Assembly: GCA_947447625.1 (NCBI GenBank)
Contig: CANFKS010000010.1
Coordinates: forward strand, 1-58,132
Direction of reading: 5' to 3'
Source of the DNA: Rhodospirillales bacterium
GTDB taxonomy: Bacteria > Pseudomonadota > Alphaproteobacteria > Acetobacterales > Acetobacteraceae
DNA length: 58,132 nt
In this document: positions 50,250 to 58,132 of the stretch, piece by piece
Layout: each line of letters starts with the position of its first letter
Position numbering within the stretch: position 1 is the stretch's first letter
Notes under the pieces: model-generated
What the model saw: the letters and a program-made list of their open reading frames with translations, nothing else
Told to the model about the DNA's origin: nothing
Database searches by the model: none
Translations under genes and position numbers: made by a program

Positions 50250-52832
50250 ATGGACATCGAGAAATTCACCGAGCGGGCGCGTGGGTTTATTCAGGCCGCG
50301 CAGACCATCGCCATTCGCGAGTTTCATCAGCAATTGGCGCCGGAGCATCTGCTCAAGGCGTTTCTGGATGACGAGGAGGGGGCCGCAGCCGGGTTGATCC
50401 GCGCCGCCGGCGGAGACGACAAGACCGCGCGGGCGGCGATTGATGCCGAGGTCGCAAAAATCCCCAAGGTGCAAGGCCAGGGCGCCGGGCAGCCGCAGAT
50501 CACGCCGGCGCTGGTGCGGGTGTTGGATGGCGCACAGCAGGCGGCCCAAAAAAACGGCGACGCGTATGTCGCGCAGGATCGGGTGCTGATTGCCCTCGCC
50601 AATGGCGAGGGCGGTGCGGCGCGGGCGCTGCGCAATGCCGGCGCAACGCCGCAGGCGCTCGAGAAGGCAGTGGCCGAGATCCGCAAGGGCCGCAAGGTGA
50701 CAAGCCCGAACGCGGAGGCGAATTTCGACGCGTTGAAAAAATATGCGCGCGACGTCACGGCACTGGCGCGGGAAGGCAAGCTTGATCCGGTGATCGGGCG
50801 GGACGAGGAAATCCGCCGCACGATCCAGGTTCTGGCGCGGCGGACCAAAAACAATCCGGTGCTGATCGGCGAGCCCGGCGTGGGCAAGACGGCGATTGTC
50901 GAGGGGCTCGCGATCCGCATCGTCAATGGCGATGTGCCGGAAGCGTTGAAGAACAAAAAGCTGATGGGGCTCGATCTGGGCGCCATGGTGGCCGGATCGA
51001 AGTATCGCGGCGAGTTCGAGGAACGGCTGAAGGCGGTGTTGAAGGAGATCGAGGCGGCCGAGGGTGAGGTCATCCTGTTCATCGACGAACTCCACATGCT
51101 CGTGGGCGCCGGCAAGGCAGATGGGGCGATGGATGCGTCGAACCTGATCAAGCCGGAATTGGCCCGCGGTGCATTGCATTGCGTGGGGGCGACGACGCTG
51201 AACGAGTATCGCAAGCACATCGAAAAGGATGCGGCCCTCGCCCGACGGTTCCAGTCGGTGTTTGTCGGCGAACCCACCGTCGAAGACACGATCTCGATCC
51301 TGCGCGGGATCAAGGAGAAGTACGAGCTGCACCATGGCGTGCGGATCACCGACGGCGCCCTGGTGGCGGCGGCAACGCTGTCCAACCGCTACATCACCGA
51401 CCGTTTCCTGCCCGATAAGGCGATCGACCTGATGGACGAGGCCGGCAGCCGGCTCAGGATGCAGGTGGACAGCAAGCCGGAGGAACTCGACGAACTCGAT
51501 CGGCGGATCATGCAGCTCAAGATCGAGCGTGAGGCGTTGAAGAAGGAGCAGGATCCGGCATCGAAGGATCGGCTGGGCAAGCTGGAGTTCGAATTATCCG
51601 GCATCGAGGAAAAATCCAACGCCATGACCGCGGCATGGAAGGCCGAAAAGGAGCAGCTCAACGAGAGCCAGAAGCTCAAGGAGCAGCTCGACCAGGCACG
51701 CAACGAGGAGGAGATGGCGCAGCGGCAGGGCAATCTGCAGCGGGCCTCGGAGTTGCGCTACGGCGTGATCCCCGGCCTCGAAAAGAAGCTCGAAGCGGCG
51801 CGCGAGGGCGGCAAGCTGGTCAACGAAGCCGTCACCGACCAGCAGATCGCCTCGGTGGTGTCGCGCTGGACCGGCGTGCCGGTCGATCGGATGCTGGAGG
51901 GTGAGCGCTCGAAGCTGCTGCGCATGGAGGATGCGTTGCGCAAGCGCGTGGTAGGCCAGGAGGATGCGCTGCGGGCAGTGGCCAATGCGGTGCGCCGGGC
52001 GCGGGCCGGGTTGCAGGACCCGAACCGCCCGATCGGCAGCTTCCTGTTCCTGGGCCCGACCGGCGTCGGCAAGACGGAGTTGACCAAGGCGCTGGCCTCG
52101 TTCCTGTTCGATGACGATCGCGCGATGGTGCGGATCGACATGAGCGAGTTCATGGAGAAGCACAGCGTGTCCCGCCTGATCGGGGCGCCGCCGGGCTATG
52201 TCGGCTACGACGAGGGCGGCGTGCTGACCGAGGCGGTCCGGCGGCGGCCCTATCAGGTGCTGTTGTTCGACGAGGTGGAAAAGGCGCATGAGGACGTGTT
52301 CAACGTGCTGCTCCAGGTGTTGGACGATGGGCGGCTGACGGACGGGCAGGGGCGGACGGTGGATTTCAAAAACACCATCATCGTCCTGACCTCGAACCTC
52401 GGCAGCGACATCCTGGCCTCGCAGCCCGATGGGGCAGATCTCGGATTGGCCTACAAGGGCGTGATGGATGCGGTGCGCGGGCATTTCCGGCCCGAGTTCC
52501 TCAACCGGCTCGACGAGACCGTGCTGTTCCGCCGCTTGCAGCGCAGCGACATGGCGGCGATCGTGGATATTCAACTGGCCCGGCTGCGGGCGTTGCTCGC
52601 GGATCGCAAAATGGCCCTGGCGCTGGATAGCAGCGCGATCGATTGGCTCGCCAACGAGGGCTATGACCCGGTTTACGGGGCGCGGCCGCTCAAGCGGGTG
52701 ATCCAGCGGAGCCTGCAGAATCCGCTGGCCGGGCTGATCCTGGAGGGCGCGATCAAGGAAGGCGAGACGATCGATGTCTCGGTCGGGCTGGATGGGCTGG
52801 TGATCAACGACCGGGTGGTCGAGGCGGCGTGA
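50250..52832 (+). CDS. clpB: ATP-dependent disaggregase ClpB
   Basis: The 860-residue ClpB dissolves protein aggregates together with DnaK. Residues 1-145 are the N-terminal Clp repeat domain ([20 protein letters not shown]). NBD1 has Walker A GEPGVGKT at about 207 and [20 protein letters not shown]. The middle coiled-coil domain, about 400-520, is rich in E, K and L. NBD2 has Walker [10 protein letters not shown] at about 603 and [20 protein letters not shown]. The end [20 protein letters not shown] is typical. Length is normal. It probably has a sigma-32 promoter upstream and is followed by a strong bidirectional terminator. Confidence 0.97.
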   Translation: MDIEKFTERARGFIQAAQTIAIREFHQQLAPEHLLKAFLDDEEGAAAGLIRAAGGDDKTARAAIDAEVAKIPKVQGQGAGQPQITPALVRVLDGAQQAAQKNGDAYVAQDRVLIALANGEGGAARALRNAGATPQALEKAVAEIRKGRKVTSPNAEANFDALKKYARDVTALAREGKLDPVIGRDEEIRRTIQVLARRTKNNPVLIGEPGVGKTAIVEGLAIRIVNGDVPEALKNKKLMGLDLGAMVAGSKYRGEFEERLKAVLKEIEAAEGEVILFIDELHMLVGAGKADGAMDASNLIKPELARGALHCVGATTLNEYRKHIEKDAALARRFQSVFVGEPTVEDTISILRGIKEKYELHHGVRITDGALVAAATLSNRYITDRFLPDKAIDLMDEAGSRLRMQVDSKPEELDELDRRIMQLKIEREALKKEQDPASKDRLGKLEFELSGIEEKSNAMTAAWKAEKEQLNESQKLKEQLDQARNEEEMAQRQGNLQRASELRYGVIPGLEKKLEAAREGGKLVNEAVTDQQIASVVSRWTGVPVDRMLEGERSKLLRMEDALRKRVVGQEDALRAVANAVRRARAGLQDPNRPIGSFLFLGPTGVGKTELTKALASFLFDDDRAMVRIDMSEFMEKHSVSRLIGAPPGYVGYDEGGVLTEAVRRRPYQVLLFDEVEKAHEDVFNVLLQVLDDGRLTDGQGRTVDFKNTIIVLTSNLGSDILASQPDGADLGLAYKGVMDAVRGHFRPEFLNRLDETVLFRRLQRSDMAAIVDIQLARLRALLADRKMALALDSSAIDWLANEGYDPVYGARPLKRVIQRSLQNPLAGLILEGAIKEGETIDVSVGLDGLVINDRVVEAA

Positions 52833-52841
52833 TCGCAGGAT

Positions 52842-52977
52842 AGGCAAGCGCTTCTTTTTTGAAAAAAAGAAGCAAAAAACTTTTATCCGTTTGGTTTGGC
52901 CAGTCGTTCACGCGCGACAGACCCAAACAGACAAAGTTTTTTTGCTTCTTTTTTTACAAAAAAAGAAGCGCTTGCCT
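52842..52977. repeat. Nested long inverted repeat with T/A-rich hairpins (bidirectional terminator)
   Basis: Two arms of about 43 bases (52842-52884 and 52934-52977), each starting or ending with AGGCAAGCGCTTC, surround a 50-base centre. Each arm is itself a palindrome: CTTCTTTTTT with AAAAAAAGAAG (52851-52872), and GCTTCTTTTTTT with AAAAAAAGAAGC (52944-52969). The pattern fits a bidirectional intrinsic terminator between clpB and the convergent D-aminopeptidase gene. Similar elements are, from memory, frequent in Acetobacteraceae genomes. Confidence 0.8.
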
Positions 52978-53008
52978 CACGTCCGTGCCTGCCTGGCGGA
53001 TCCGATCG

Positions 53009-54571
53009 TCAGCCCGACCGGGCGGTAAAATAGATGCGCCGGGCAAGCCAGCAGCCGATGGTAACGCCTTCGATGGCCCCGCTTGGGGATCGATTGAAGG
53101 CGAGGGTCCAGTCTCCGGGGGCGGCGCTGTCGAGGGCGCGGGGCATGGGCAGGAGCCAGATATCGGGTCCGTACGGCAGCAGGGGGACCATGGCGCCCCC
53201 GCCGAGTTCGCCTGAGAAGGCGCCATAGACGCCGCCGCCGGACGCCACGATCGTGAGGGTGGCGTCGAGTTCGGCGTTGTGGAAGATGCCGGAGATGTCG
53301 TGGCTGGCAGTGCCGGCGATCGGGGTGAGGGTGGTGGCGAGGTTGTCCACCCCGCGGGTCATGCGCACGGTGTCGCCGGTGGCTTCGAGGCGGTTCGTGC
53401 CGCCGGTATAGGCGCCGGTCGGGCTGGCAATGAGCTGGTCGGGCCCGGTGCCGAAATGGAGGCGGAGTTTGCCCTCGCCCGCGGGTTCGATGCGGGTGGC
53501 GAGGCCGGTTTCGGGCTCCATGTAGCGGCCGGTCCACGCCGGAGCCGACACGGCGGGGGGCGCGGTCGGGGTCTCGCCCAGGAGGGCTGCGAGCACGTCG
53601 AGCGCCGCGGCGCGCGGGTCGGTCATGTGGTTGAACATGACGACGATGGAGATGCGTTCGGACGGAATATAGAATCGGAAACTGCGCCAGCCGCGCAGCC
53701 CGCCGCCATGGCCGGTCGCGTCGCGGCCGAAGAGTTTCATGCGGGCCAGGCCGTAGCCGTAGCCGGCCAGCGCCCCGTCGGTGAAATGGACGGGCGCGGA
53801 TTGGCGGAGATAAAGGGATGTGGGGTCATCGCGATGGGCGTCGATATGGCGTTCCCAGGCGATCATGTCGTCGAGGCTGGCGGCAAGGCCGGCGTCGCCG
53901 GTCCAGATGATGGTGTTGACGGCGGGGCGAAAGCCGGACTCCGGGGTGCCTTCATAGCCCACCGTGCCGCCTGGAACAGCGGCGGTATCGGCGGCGATCC
54001 GCGCGGTTTGCATGCCCGCCGGGGCGAGGATGCGTTCGCGCAGAAGCGCGGCATAGGGCCGGTCGGCCCGGGCAGCGATAACGTCGCCGATCAGGCGGAA
54101 ATTCTGGTTGCAGTAGGCGTAGCGCGAGCCCGGCGTGAAGTGCAGGCTCGCGGTGCGGGCGATCAGGCGCTGGGCGTCATCTTCGGTGAACGCGCCTTCC
54201 ACAGGCGCGCCGCAGAGCATGGCGCTCGCCCAGTAATCCCGCAGGCCGGACTGGTTGTGGGCGAGGTGGGTGATGCCGGGGGCATTCGCCAGCAGCGGCA
54301 TGCGCGCGGCGATATCGGCGTCAAGCACGATGGGATCGGGATGCTGGTCCAGCATGAGGGCGCAGGTGAATTGCTTGGTGATCGAGCAGACCAGGAACAT
54401 GGTTTCGGGGGTAAATGGAATGCGGCGTTCGAGGTCGGACCACCCCCAGCTATGGCGCGCAAGGATTTCGCCGTCCTTGAGCACGGCGACGGCGCCGCCG
54501 GGGCCGATGTAACGGGCGGGGAGGGCGGTGAGGGCGCGGTCGAGTGCGGATGTGCTCATGGGCTGCATCAT
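53009..54571 (-). CDS. dap: D-aminopeptidase (serine beta-lactamase-like family, DAP type)
   Basis: A 520-residue enzyme of the penicillin-recognising family. Active-site residues sit as in Ochrobactrum DAP (also 520 residues): SITK with Ser63 and Lys66, YCN at 153-155, and GHGG with His288. Later segments form the two extra beta-barrel domains that give DAP its preference for D-amino acid N termini, for example D-Ala amides, rather than antibiotics. It has no signal peptide, so it is cytoplasmic. Its role may be in recycling of D-amino acid peptides from the cell wall; that is inferred from the family. Confidence 0.87.
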   Translation of the reverse strand: MMQPMSTSALDRALTALPARYIGPGGAVAVLKDGEILARHSWGWSDLERRIPFTPETMFLVCSITKQFTCALMLDQHPDPIVLDADIAARMPLLANAPGITHLAHNQSGLRDYWASAMLCGAPVEGAFTEDDAQRLIARTASLHFTPGSRYAYCNQNFRLIGDVIAARADRPYAALLRERILAPAGMQTARIAADTAAVPGGTVGYEGTPESGFRPAVNTIIWTGDAGLAASLDDMIAWERHIDAHRDDPTSLYLRQSAPVHFTDGALAGYGYGLARMKLFGRDATGHGGGLRGWRSFRFYIPSERISIVVMFNHMTDPRAAALDVLAALLGETPTAPPAVSAPAWTGRYMEPETGLATRIEPAGEGKLRLHFGTGPDQLIASPTGAYTGGTNRLEATGDTVRMTRGVDNLATTLTPIAGTASHDISGIFHNAELDATLTIVASGGGVYGAFSGELGGGAMVPLLPYGPDIWLLPMPRALDSAAPGDWTLAFNRSPSGAIEGVTIGCWLARRIYFTARSG

Positions 54572-54592
54572 GCCGAGGTCGGAGCCGAATGG

Positions 54593-55795
54593 CTATATCG
54601 CGCGCCAAATCCGACCGGTCAGCGCCAGCACAAGGACGCCGGCGGCAGCACAAAGGGCGGTGGCATGGGGGGCGCCGATGTGATCCGCAAGCACGCCGAG
54701 AACGACAAAGCCGATCGGGCCAAGGCCGATGCAGACCGAGAGCACACCAAGCATGCGGCTTTTCATTGCGGGTGGCGCGGCGCGGTAGGTCAGCGTCGCC
54801 TGCATGACCGTGTAGCCGGTGCCGAAGAAGCCGGTCAAAAACAGCGCCAGGCTCGCCGAGATGAAACCGGGGCTGAGGGCGAAGGCGGCGATGGCGGCCA
54901 TATAGATCATACAGCCGCCGACATAGGAGAGCCGGAAGTTTCCCGCGCGGGACCAGCGGGCCATGCACAGCGCGCCGGCAAAGGCGCCGATGCCGTCCAT
55001 CGAGGCGAGCAGGCCAACGCCCTGGGGCCCGAGGTCGAGGCTGTCGCGGCCGATGACGGGGATCATGCCGGTAAAGGGCCAGCCGAACAGGTTGTAGACG
55101 ACCGTCACCCACAGAATGCCGCGCAGCGCCGGGTTTTGGGCGGCAAAGGCGATCCCCTCGCGGATCGTGGTCCAGACACGGCCAGGCCGCGTGCTGGCGG
55201 GCGGGTTGCGCTGGCCGAGGCGCAGCAGGACAGCCAGCGCCACGCAATACAGAACGGTGCCAAGCGCAAGCGCACCCTCCATGCCGATCCAGGCGAGCAG
55301 GGCGCCGCCGACGGTCGGGCCGAGGGCGCGGCTCGCGTTGTTGGCGCCCACGTCGATCGACATGGCGATGTTCATCCGCTCGATGCCCGCGGCCTGGCCG
55401 ATCATGACGCGGCGGATCGGGTTGTCGGCGGCCCAGCCGATCCCGTTGATGAAGGTGGCAAGCGCAACCTGCCAGACCGTGAGATGCCCGCTCAGCGCGC
55501 TGATGGCCAGCGCGGTTTCGCCGAGCAGGAGCATGCCGAGCACGATGAGCAGCGCGGTGCGGCGCTCCATGCGTTCGGCGTAGGCGCCGATGAACGCACC
55601 GAACAGGGCCATCGGCAGCAGCCGCAGCATGGTGACCATGGCGACGATGAAGGCGGAGTCGGTTTCCGCATAGGTATAGACACCGAAGGCGATCATTTCG
55701 AGCCAGCGGACGGTGAACAGGACAAGTCCCACCGTCCAGATGCGGCGGAAATCGGGGACCGCGAAGAGGCTTCGCGGTCCGGGCGTGGGGGTCAT
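54593..55795 (-). CDS. MFS transporter
   Basis: A 400-residue, 12-helix major facilitator. Start at 55795 (TPGPRSLFAVPDFRRIWTVG follows) with GAGGAGA upstream is preferred over the frame to 55981. Central motifs include GAFIGAYAERMERRTALLIV (the cytoplasmic loop-2 motif A), NGIGWAADNPIRRVMIGQAA, and LGPTVGGALLAWIGMEGALA. The pattern resembles the EmrB/QacA-independent 'TsgA/Bcr-like' 12-TM group; the substrate cannot be read. It is divergent from another MFS gene (55890) with 94 bases between starts. Confidence 0.83.
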   Translation of the reverse strand: MTPTPGPRSLFAVPDFRRIWTVGLVLFTVRWLEMIAFGVYTYAETDSAFIVAMVTMLRLLPMALFGAFIGAYAERMERRTALLIVLGMLLLGETALAISALSGHLTVWQVALATFINGIGWAADNPIRRVMIGQAAGIERMNIAMSIDVGANNASRALGPTVGGALLAWIGMEGALALGTVLYCVALAVLLRLGQRNPPASTRPGRVWTTIREGIAFAAQNPALRGILWVTVVYNLFGWPFTGMIPVIGRDSLDLGPQGVGLLASMDGIGAFAGALCMARWSRAGNFRLSYVGGCMIYMAAIAAFALSPGFISASLALFLTGFFGTGYTVMQATLTYRAAPPAMKSRMLGVLSVCIGLGPIGFVVLGVLADHIGAPHATALCAAAGVLVLALTGRIWRAI

Positions 55796-55889
55796 GCGGT
55801 TGGAGGTCTCCTCGATTGCCGGGATTGCTTCATATAGAGGGGCATGTGTCAAAGATGCGGGCTGTCCCGCTGGTGCGGGAGTGCGATTG

Positions 55890-57293
55890 GTGACGGATAA
55901 CGCTGTGGTGCAAGACGGGGGATGGCGGGCCATGCTCGCGGGGGGCAATCTGCTCAAGGCCCTGGTGATCACCGGCGGCACCGGGCTGCATGCCGTGTCG
56001 ATCTACGTGGTGGTAACGATCATGCCGGTGGTAGTGGGGGAGATCGGGGGCCTCAATTTCTTCGCGTGGACGACGACGCTCTATGTCGCGGGATCATTGG
56101 CGAGCAGTGCGGCGGTGCCGCTGCTGTTGTCGCGGGCGGGGCCGCGGCATGTGTATCGGCTGGCCTGCCTGCTGTTCGTCATCGGCAGCCTGACGTGTTC
56201 GCTGGCCCCGTCGATGCCGGTGCTGCTGGCGGGCCGCCTGGTGCAGGGGCTGGGCGGCGGGATGCTGCCGGCGCTGGGCTATGGGCTGATCCGCACGATT
56301 TTTCCGCCGCATCTGCATGCCCGCGCAATCGTGCTGATCGGCTCGGTCTGGGGGATCGCCGCGCTGGCAGGGCCTGCGATCGGCGGAGTATTCGCGCAAT
56401 ACGCCACATGGCGGGCGGCATTCTGGGTGGATGTGCTGATCGGGGCGGCGTTCGTGCTGCTATCCGGCACCGTATTGCCCGGCGCGGTCACGGCGAGCGG
56501 CGGGCGGCGGCCATTCCCGGGGGTCAGGCTCGGGCTGCTGGTGGCCGCAGCACTGGCGCTCAGCGCCGGCGGTGCGACGGGGCGGTTCGGCGATAGCGCG
56601 GCGGGGATCGTGGTTGCCGTCGGGTTGATCGTGGCGATGTTGCGGCTCGACAGTCGGGCGGTGCCGCGGATGTTCCCGGGCGGGGCGTTCGATCCGCGGG
56701 TCCCCCTCGGGGCGGTCTCGGCGACGATGGGGCTGCTGATCCTGACGGCGGCGCCAACCTCGTTCCTCCCCTACATCCTGCGCAGCGGCAGCGGGGTGAC
56801 GGCGCTGGTAGGGGGCTATGTGAATGCGACCTATGCTCTGGCCTGGACAGTGCTGTCCTTCGTGACCGCGTCGGCGGTGGGCGGGCGGGCGCGGGCGATG
56901 ATGGTGCTGGGGCCCGCGTTGATGACGGGGGGCCTCGGGTTGATCGCAATCACGCTGCCGACGGGGAATCTGGCCCTCGCCTTTGTGGGCCAGGCGATCC
57001 TCGGCACTGGGATCGGGGTGTGCTGGGCGCATCTGGGGGCGCTGCTGATGGCGGTGGCACCGGCCGCGGACCGCGATGTGGCGGGGCCGTTCATCACCAC
57101 GACGCAGACCTTGGCCGCCGTGTTCGGCTCCGCGCTGGCGGGGATGCTGGCCAATCTGGCGGGGCTGCCGGAAGCGGCCACGCCGGCGGCGCTGGGCGCG
57201 ACGGCGGCGTGGCTCTTCGGGGTCTCGACGCTGGTGCCGCTGGCGGCGACCTTCACCGCCTGGCGGATGCTGGTGCTGACCAGGTCGGTTTAA
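55890..57293 (+). CDS. MFS transporter, drug-export-like (DHA2 style)
   Basis: A 467-residue major facilitator with about 12-14 helices. Signature segments are GGNLLKALVITGGTGLHAVS, NFFAWTTTLYVAGSLASSAA, GRLVQGLGGGMLPALGYGLI, which carries the antiporter motif C-like G-rich pattern, and ATWRAAFWVDVLIGAAFVLL. These suit DHA2-type exporters. GTG at 55890, with GGGAG 8 bases upstream inside a short hairpin, is my start; ATG at 55932 is an alternative. Its stop shares the bases TTAA with the stop of the convergent cinA gene. Confidence 0.83.
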   Translation: MTDNAVVQDGGWRAMLAGGNLLKALVITGGTGLHAVSIYVVVTIMPVVVGEIGGLNFFAWTTTLYVAGSLASSAAVPLLLSRAGPRHVYRLACLLFVIGSLTCSLAPSMPVLLAGRLVQGLGGGMLPALGYGLIRTIFPPHLHARAIVLIGSVWGIAALAGPAIGGVFAQYATWRAAFWVDVLIGAAFVLLSGTVLPGAVTASGGRRPFPGVRLGLLVAAALALSAGGATGRFGDSAAGIVVAVGLIVAMLRLDSRAVPRMFPGGAFDPRVPLGAVSATMGLLILTAAPTSFLPYILRSGSGVTALVGGYVNATYALAWTVLSFVTASAVGGRARAMMVLGPALMTGGLGLIAITLPTGNLALAFVGQAILGTGIGVCWAHLGALLMAVAPAADRDVAGPFITTTQTLAAVFGSALAGMLANLAGLPEAATPAALGATAAWLFGVSTLVPLAATFTAWRMLVLTRSV

Positions 57294-58132
57294 CGCTTCT
57301 CGAAATCCGTCCTCTCATGAACCGGGAGGTCCTGGAGGTGGCGGCGCAGGCAATCGAGCGCCAGTTCGGCGGCGCCAAGCCGGATCCATTCCCAGCCGCC
57401 CAGGATGCGGGTGGTCCGCGTCACGGTGCCGGCGGGGCTCGCGATGGCAATCTGGATGAGGCCGCCGAGGTCCCGCCGGTCCGGCCCTTCATCGACATCG
57501 ATGAGGATTGCGAGCGCATGGGTCGAGCCTGACTCGCGCGCAAGATTTGCCGCCGCCGCCGCCGCGATCTCGGCGTCGTAGGCGTCGTTGTGCGGCAAGC
57601 CCCCGAGGCCGGTGGCGCGGAACAATTCCTCGCGATCCCGCGTCACCACGCCGCGCCGCATCACGTGCCGCCCGGCCTGGTGCGCCACGAGGCGCGAGGC
57701 GATGATGCCGGCGGTAAAGGTTTCGGCAACCGCGACCGTGCCGCCGATCCGCGCCAGTTCGCCCAGCACCACGCCTTCGAGGGTCTGGTCGTCCTCGGCG
57801 ACGATGAAGTTGGCGATCCGGCGCTTCACCTCGGCCTGCACAGGGGCAAGCTTGATCGCGATGTCCTCGGCATCGGCGCCGCGGGTGGTGAGTTTGATTT
57901 CGATCTGCGGGTAGTGCGCGCGAAAGCCGAGTTTGACGGAGCCGTCGGGCGCAAGATCCTCCACGCCTTCAAGGATCTGGTCGATATGGCTTTCGCCGAG
58001 GCCATAGCAGTGAAACCGCTTGAGCGTGATCATGCCGGGCGCCCCGGCCATCTCCAGCAGGCGGGGGATGAACTGCTGTTCGAGCATGCGATGCAGTTCG
58101 CGCGGCACGCCGGGCGAAAAGAAGAAGCGGGC
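57290..58132 (-). CDS. cinA: CinA family protein (competence/damage-inducible type), 5' end beyond window
   Basis: At least 280 residues read from the window edge; the true start lies beyond base 58132. The first visible part (FFFSPGVPRELHRMLEQQFI) is the end of the molybdopterin-binding-like (MoCF) domain. It continues through LKRFHCYGLGESHIDQILEG, GFRAHYPQIEIKLTTRGADA, and then a C-terminal PncC-like domain (VAVAETFTAGIIASRLVAHQ), where AESCTGG is replaced by AETFTAG. Full CinA removes ADP-ribose or deamidates nicotinamide mononucleotide; the altered motif makes amidase activity uncertain. A second CinA-domain gene is at 2492-2974. Confidence 0.87.
   Translation of the reverse strand, partial: ARFFFSPGVPRELHRMLEQQFIPRLLEMAGAPGMITLKRFHCYGLGESHIDQILEGVEDLAPDGSVKLGFRAHYPQIEIKLTTRGADAEDIAIKLAPVQAEVKRRIANFIVAEDDQTLEGVVLGELARIGGTVAVAETFTAGIIASRLVAHQAGRHVMRRGVVTRDREELFRATGLGGLPHNDAYDAEIAAAAAANLARESGSTHALAILIDVDEGPDRRDLGGLIQIAIASPAGTVTRTTRILGGWEWIRLGAAELALDCLRRHLQDLPVHERTDFEKR

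Noticed and set aside
52859-53215. 118-residue plus-strand reading frame starting MKKRSKKLLS
   Set aside because: It is a by-product of the A/T-rich nested inverted repeat, ends in antisense of the D-aminopeptidase gene and has no family similarity.

Overview
The window is a GC-rich, tightly packed alphaproteobacterial chromosome segment. Gene content (Sox sulfur oxidation, SapC, FAD D-lactate dehydrogenase, ornithine-lipid acyltransferase, methylsuccinyl-CoA dehydrogenase and mesaconyl-CoA transferase homologues) and AT-rich nested inverted repeats suggest Acetobacteraceae, perhaps an Acidiphilium-like acidophile. The family assignment is inference; no rRNA or tRNA marker is present.

Layout. 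1-363: decayed IS256-type transposase. 537-5258 (minus): maeB malic enzyme, stand-alone CinA domain, FkbM methyltransferase, SapC and an NTF2-like protein in one close-packed series. 5382-11410 (plus): mutS, glnD and a secreted protein. 11542-16995: SDR, orphan OppD-type ATPase, D-lactate dehydrogenase, aminotransferase, a DUF6065-like protein and a 49-residue cationic peptide ORF. 17218-22118: tRNA methyltransferase, DUF2007 protein, polyprenyl diphosphate synthase and a large hybrid histidine kinase. 22119-22672: tyrosine-recombinase remnant. 22673-25894: adenine deaminase-like enzyme with its NCS2 permease. 26278-31172: orphan peptide-binding protein, then a translationally coupled acyl-CoA dehydrogenase (Mcd-like) and CoA transferase (Mct-like). 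31179-32009: ornithine-lipid N-acyltransferase.

32183-39711 is the most coherent system: a thiosulfate/sulfide oxidation locus. A TauE/SafE exporter converges on the operon soxA-soxX-soxW-arsR (minus), which diverges from soxY-soxZ-soxB-soxC-soxD (plus). The ArsR regulator has two cysteines 66 residues apart, as in persulfide sensors of the SqrR/BigR type. Two similar AT-rich imperfect palindromes, one upstream of the exporter and one between soxA and soxY, are candidate operators, so oxidation, sulfite export and sensing look like one regulon.

39849-47374: amidohydrolase, ADP-forming acyl-CoA ligase, deazaflavin-dependent reductase-like protein, alcohol dehydrogenase, phosphodiesterase, and a MarR regulator with an HlyD/EmrA subunit but no transporter. 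47482-58132: Hsp33, lipoprotein, DMT exporter, ClpB (with a candidate heat-shock promoter), D-aminopeptidase, two divergent MFS transporters and a full-length-type cinA cut by the window edge.

On a larger scale, base skew on the plus strand changes sign in blocks whatever the gene strand: G-rich to about 17.1 kb, C-rich about 17.2-22.1 kb, G-rich 22.6-39.7 kb, C-rich 39.8-47.4 kb, then G-rich. All switches fall between genes and one lies at the recombinase remnant, suggesting past inversions.
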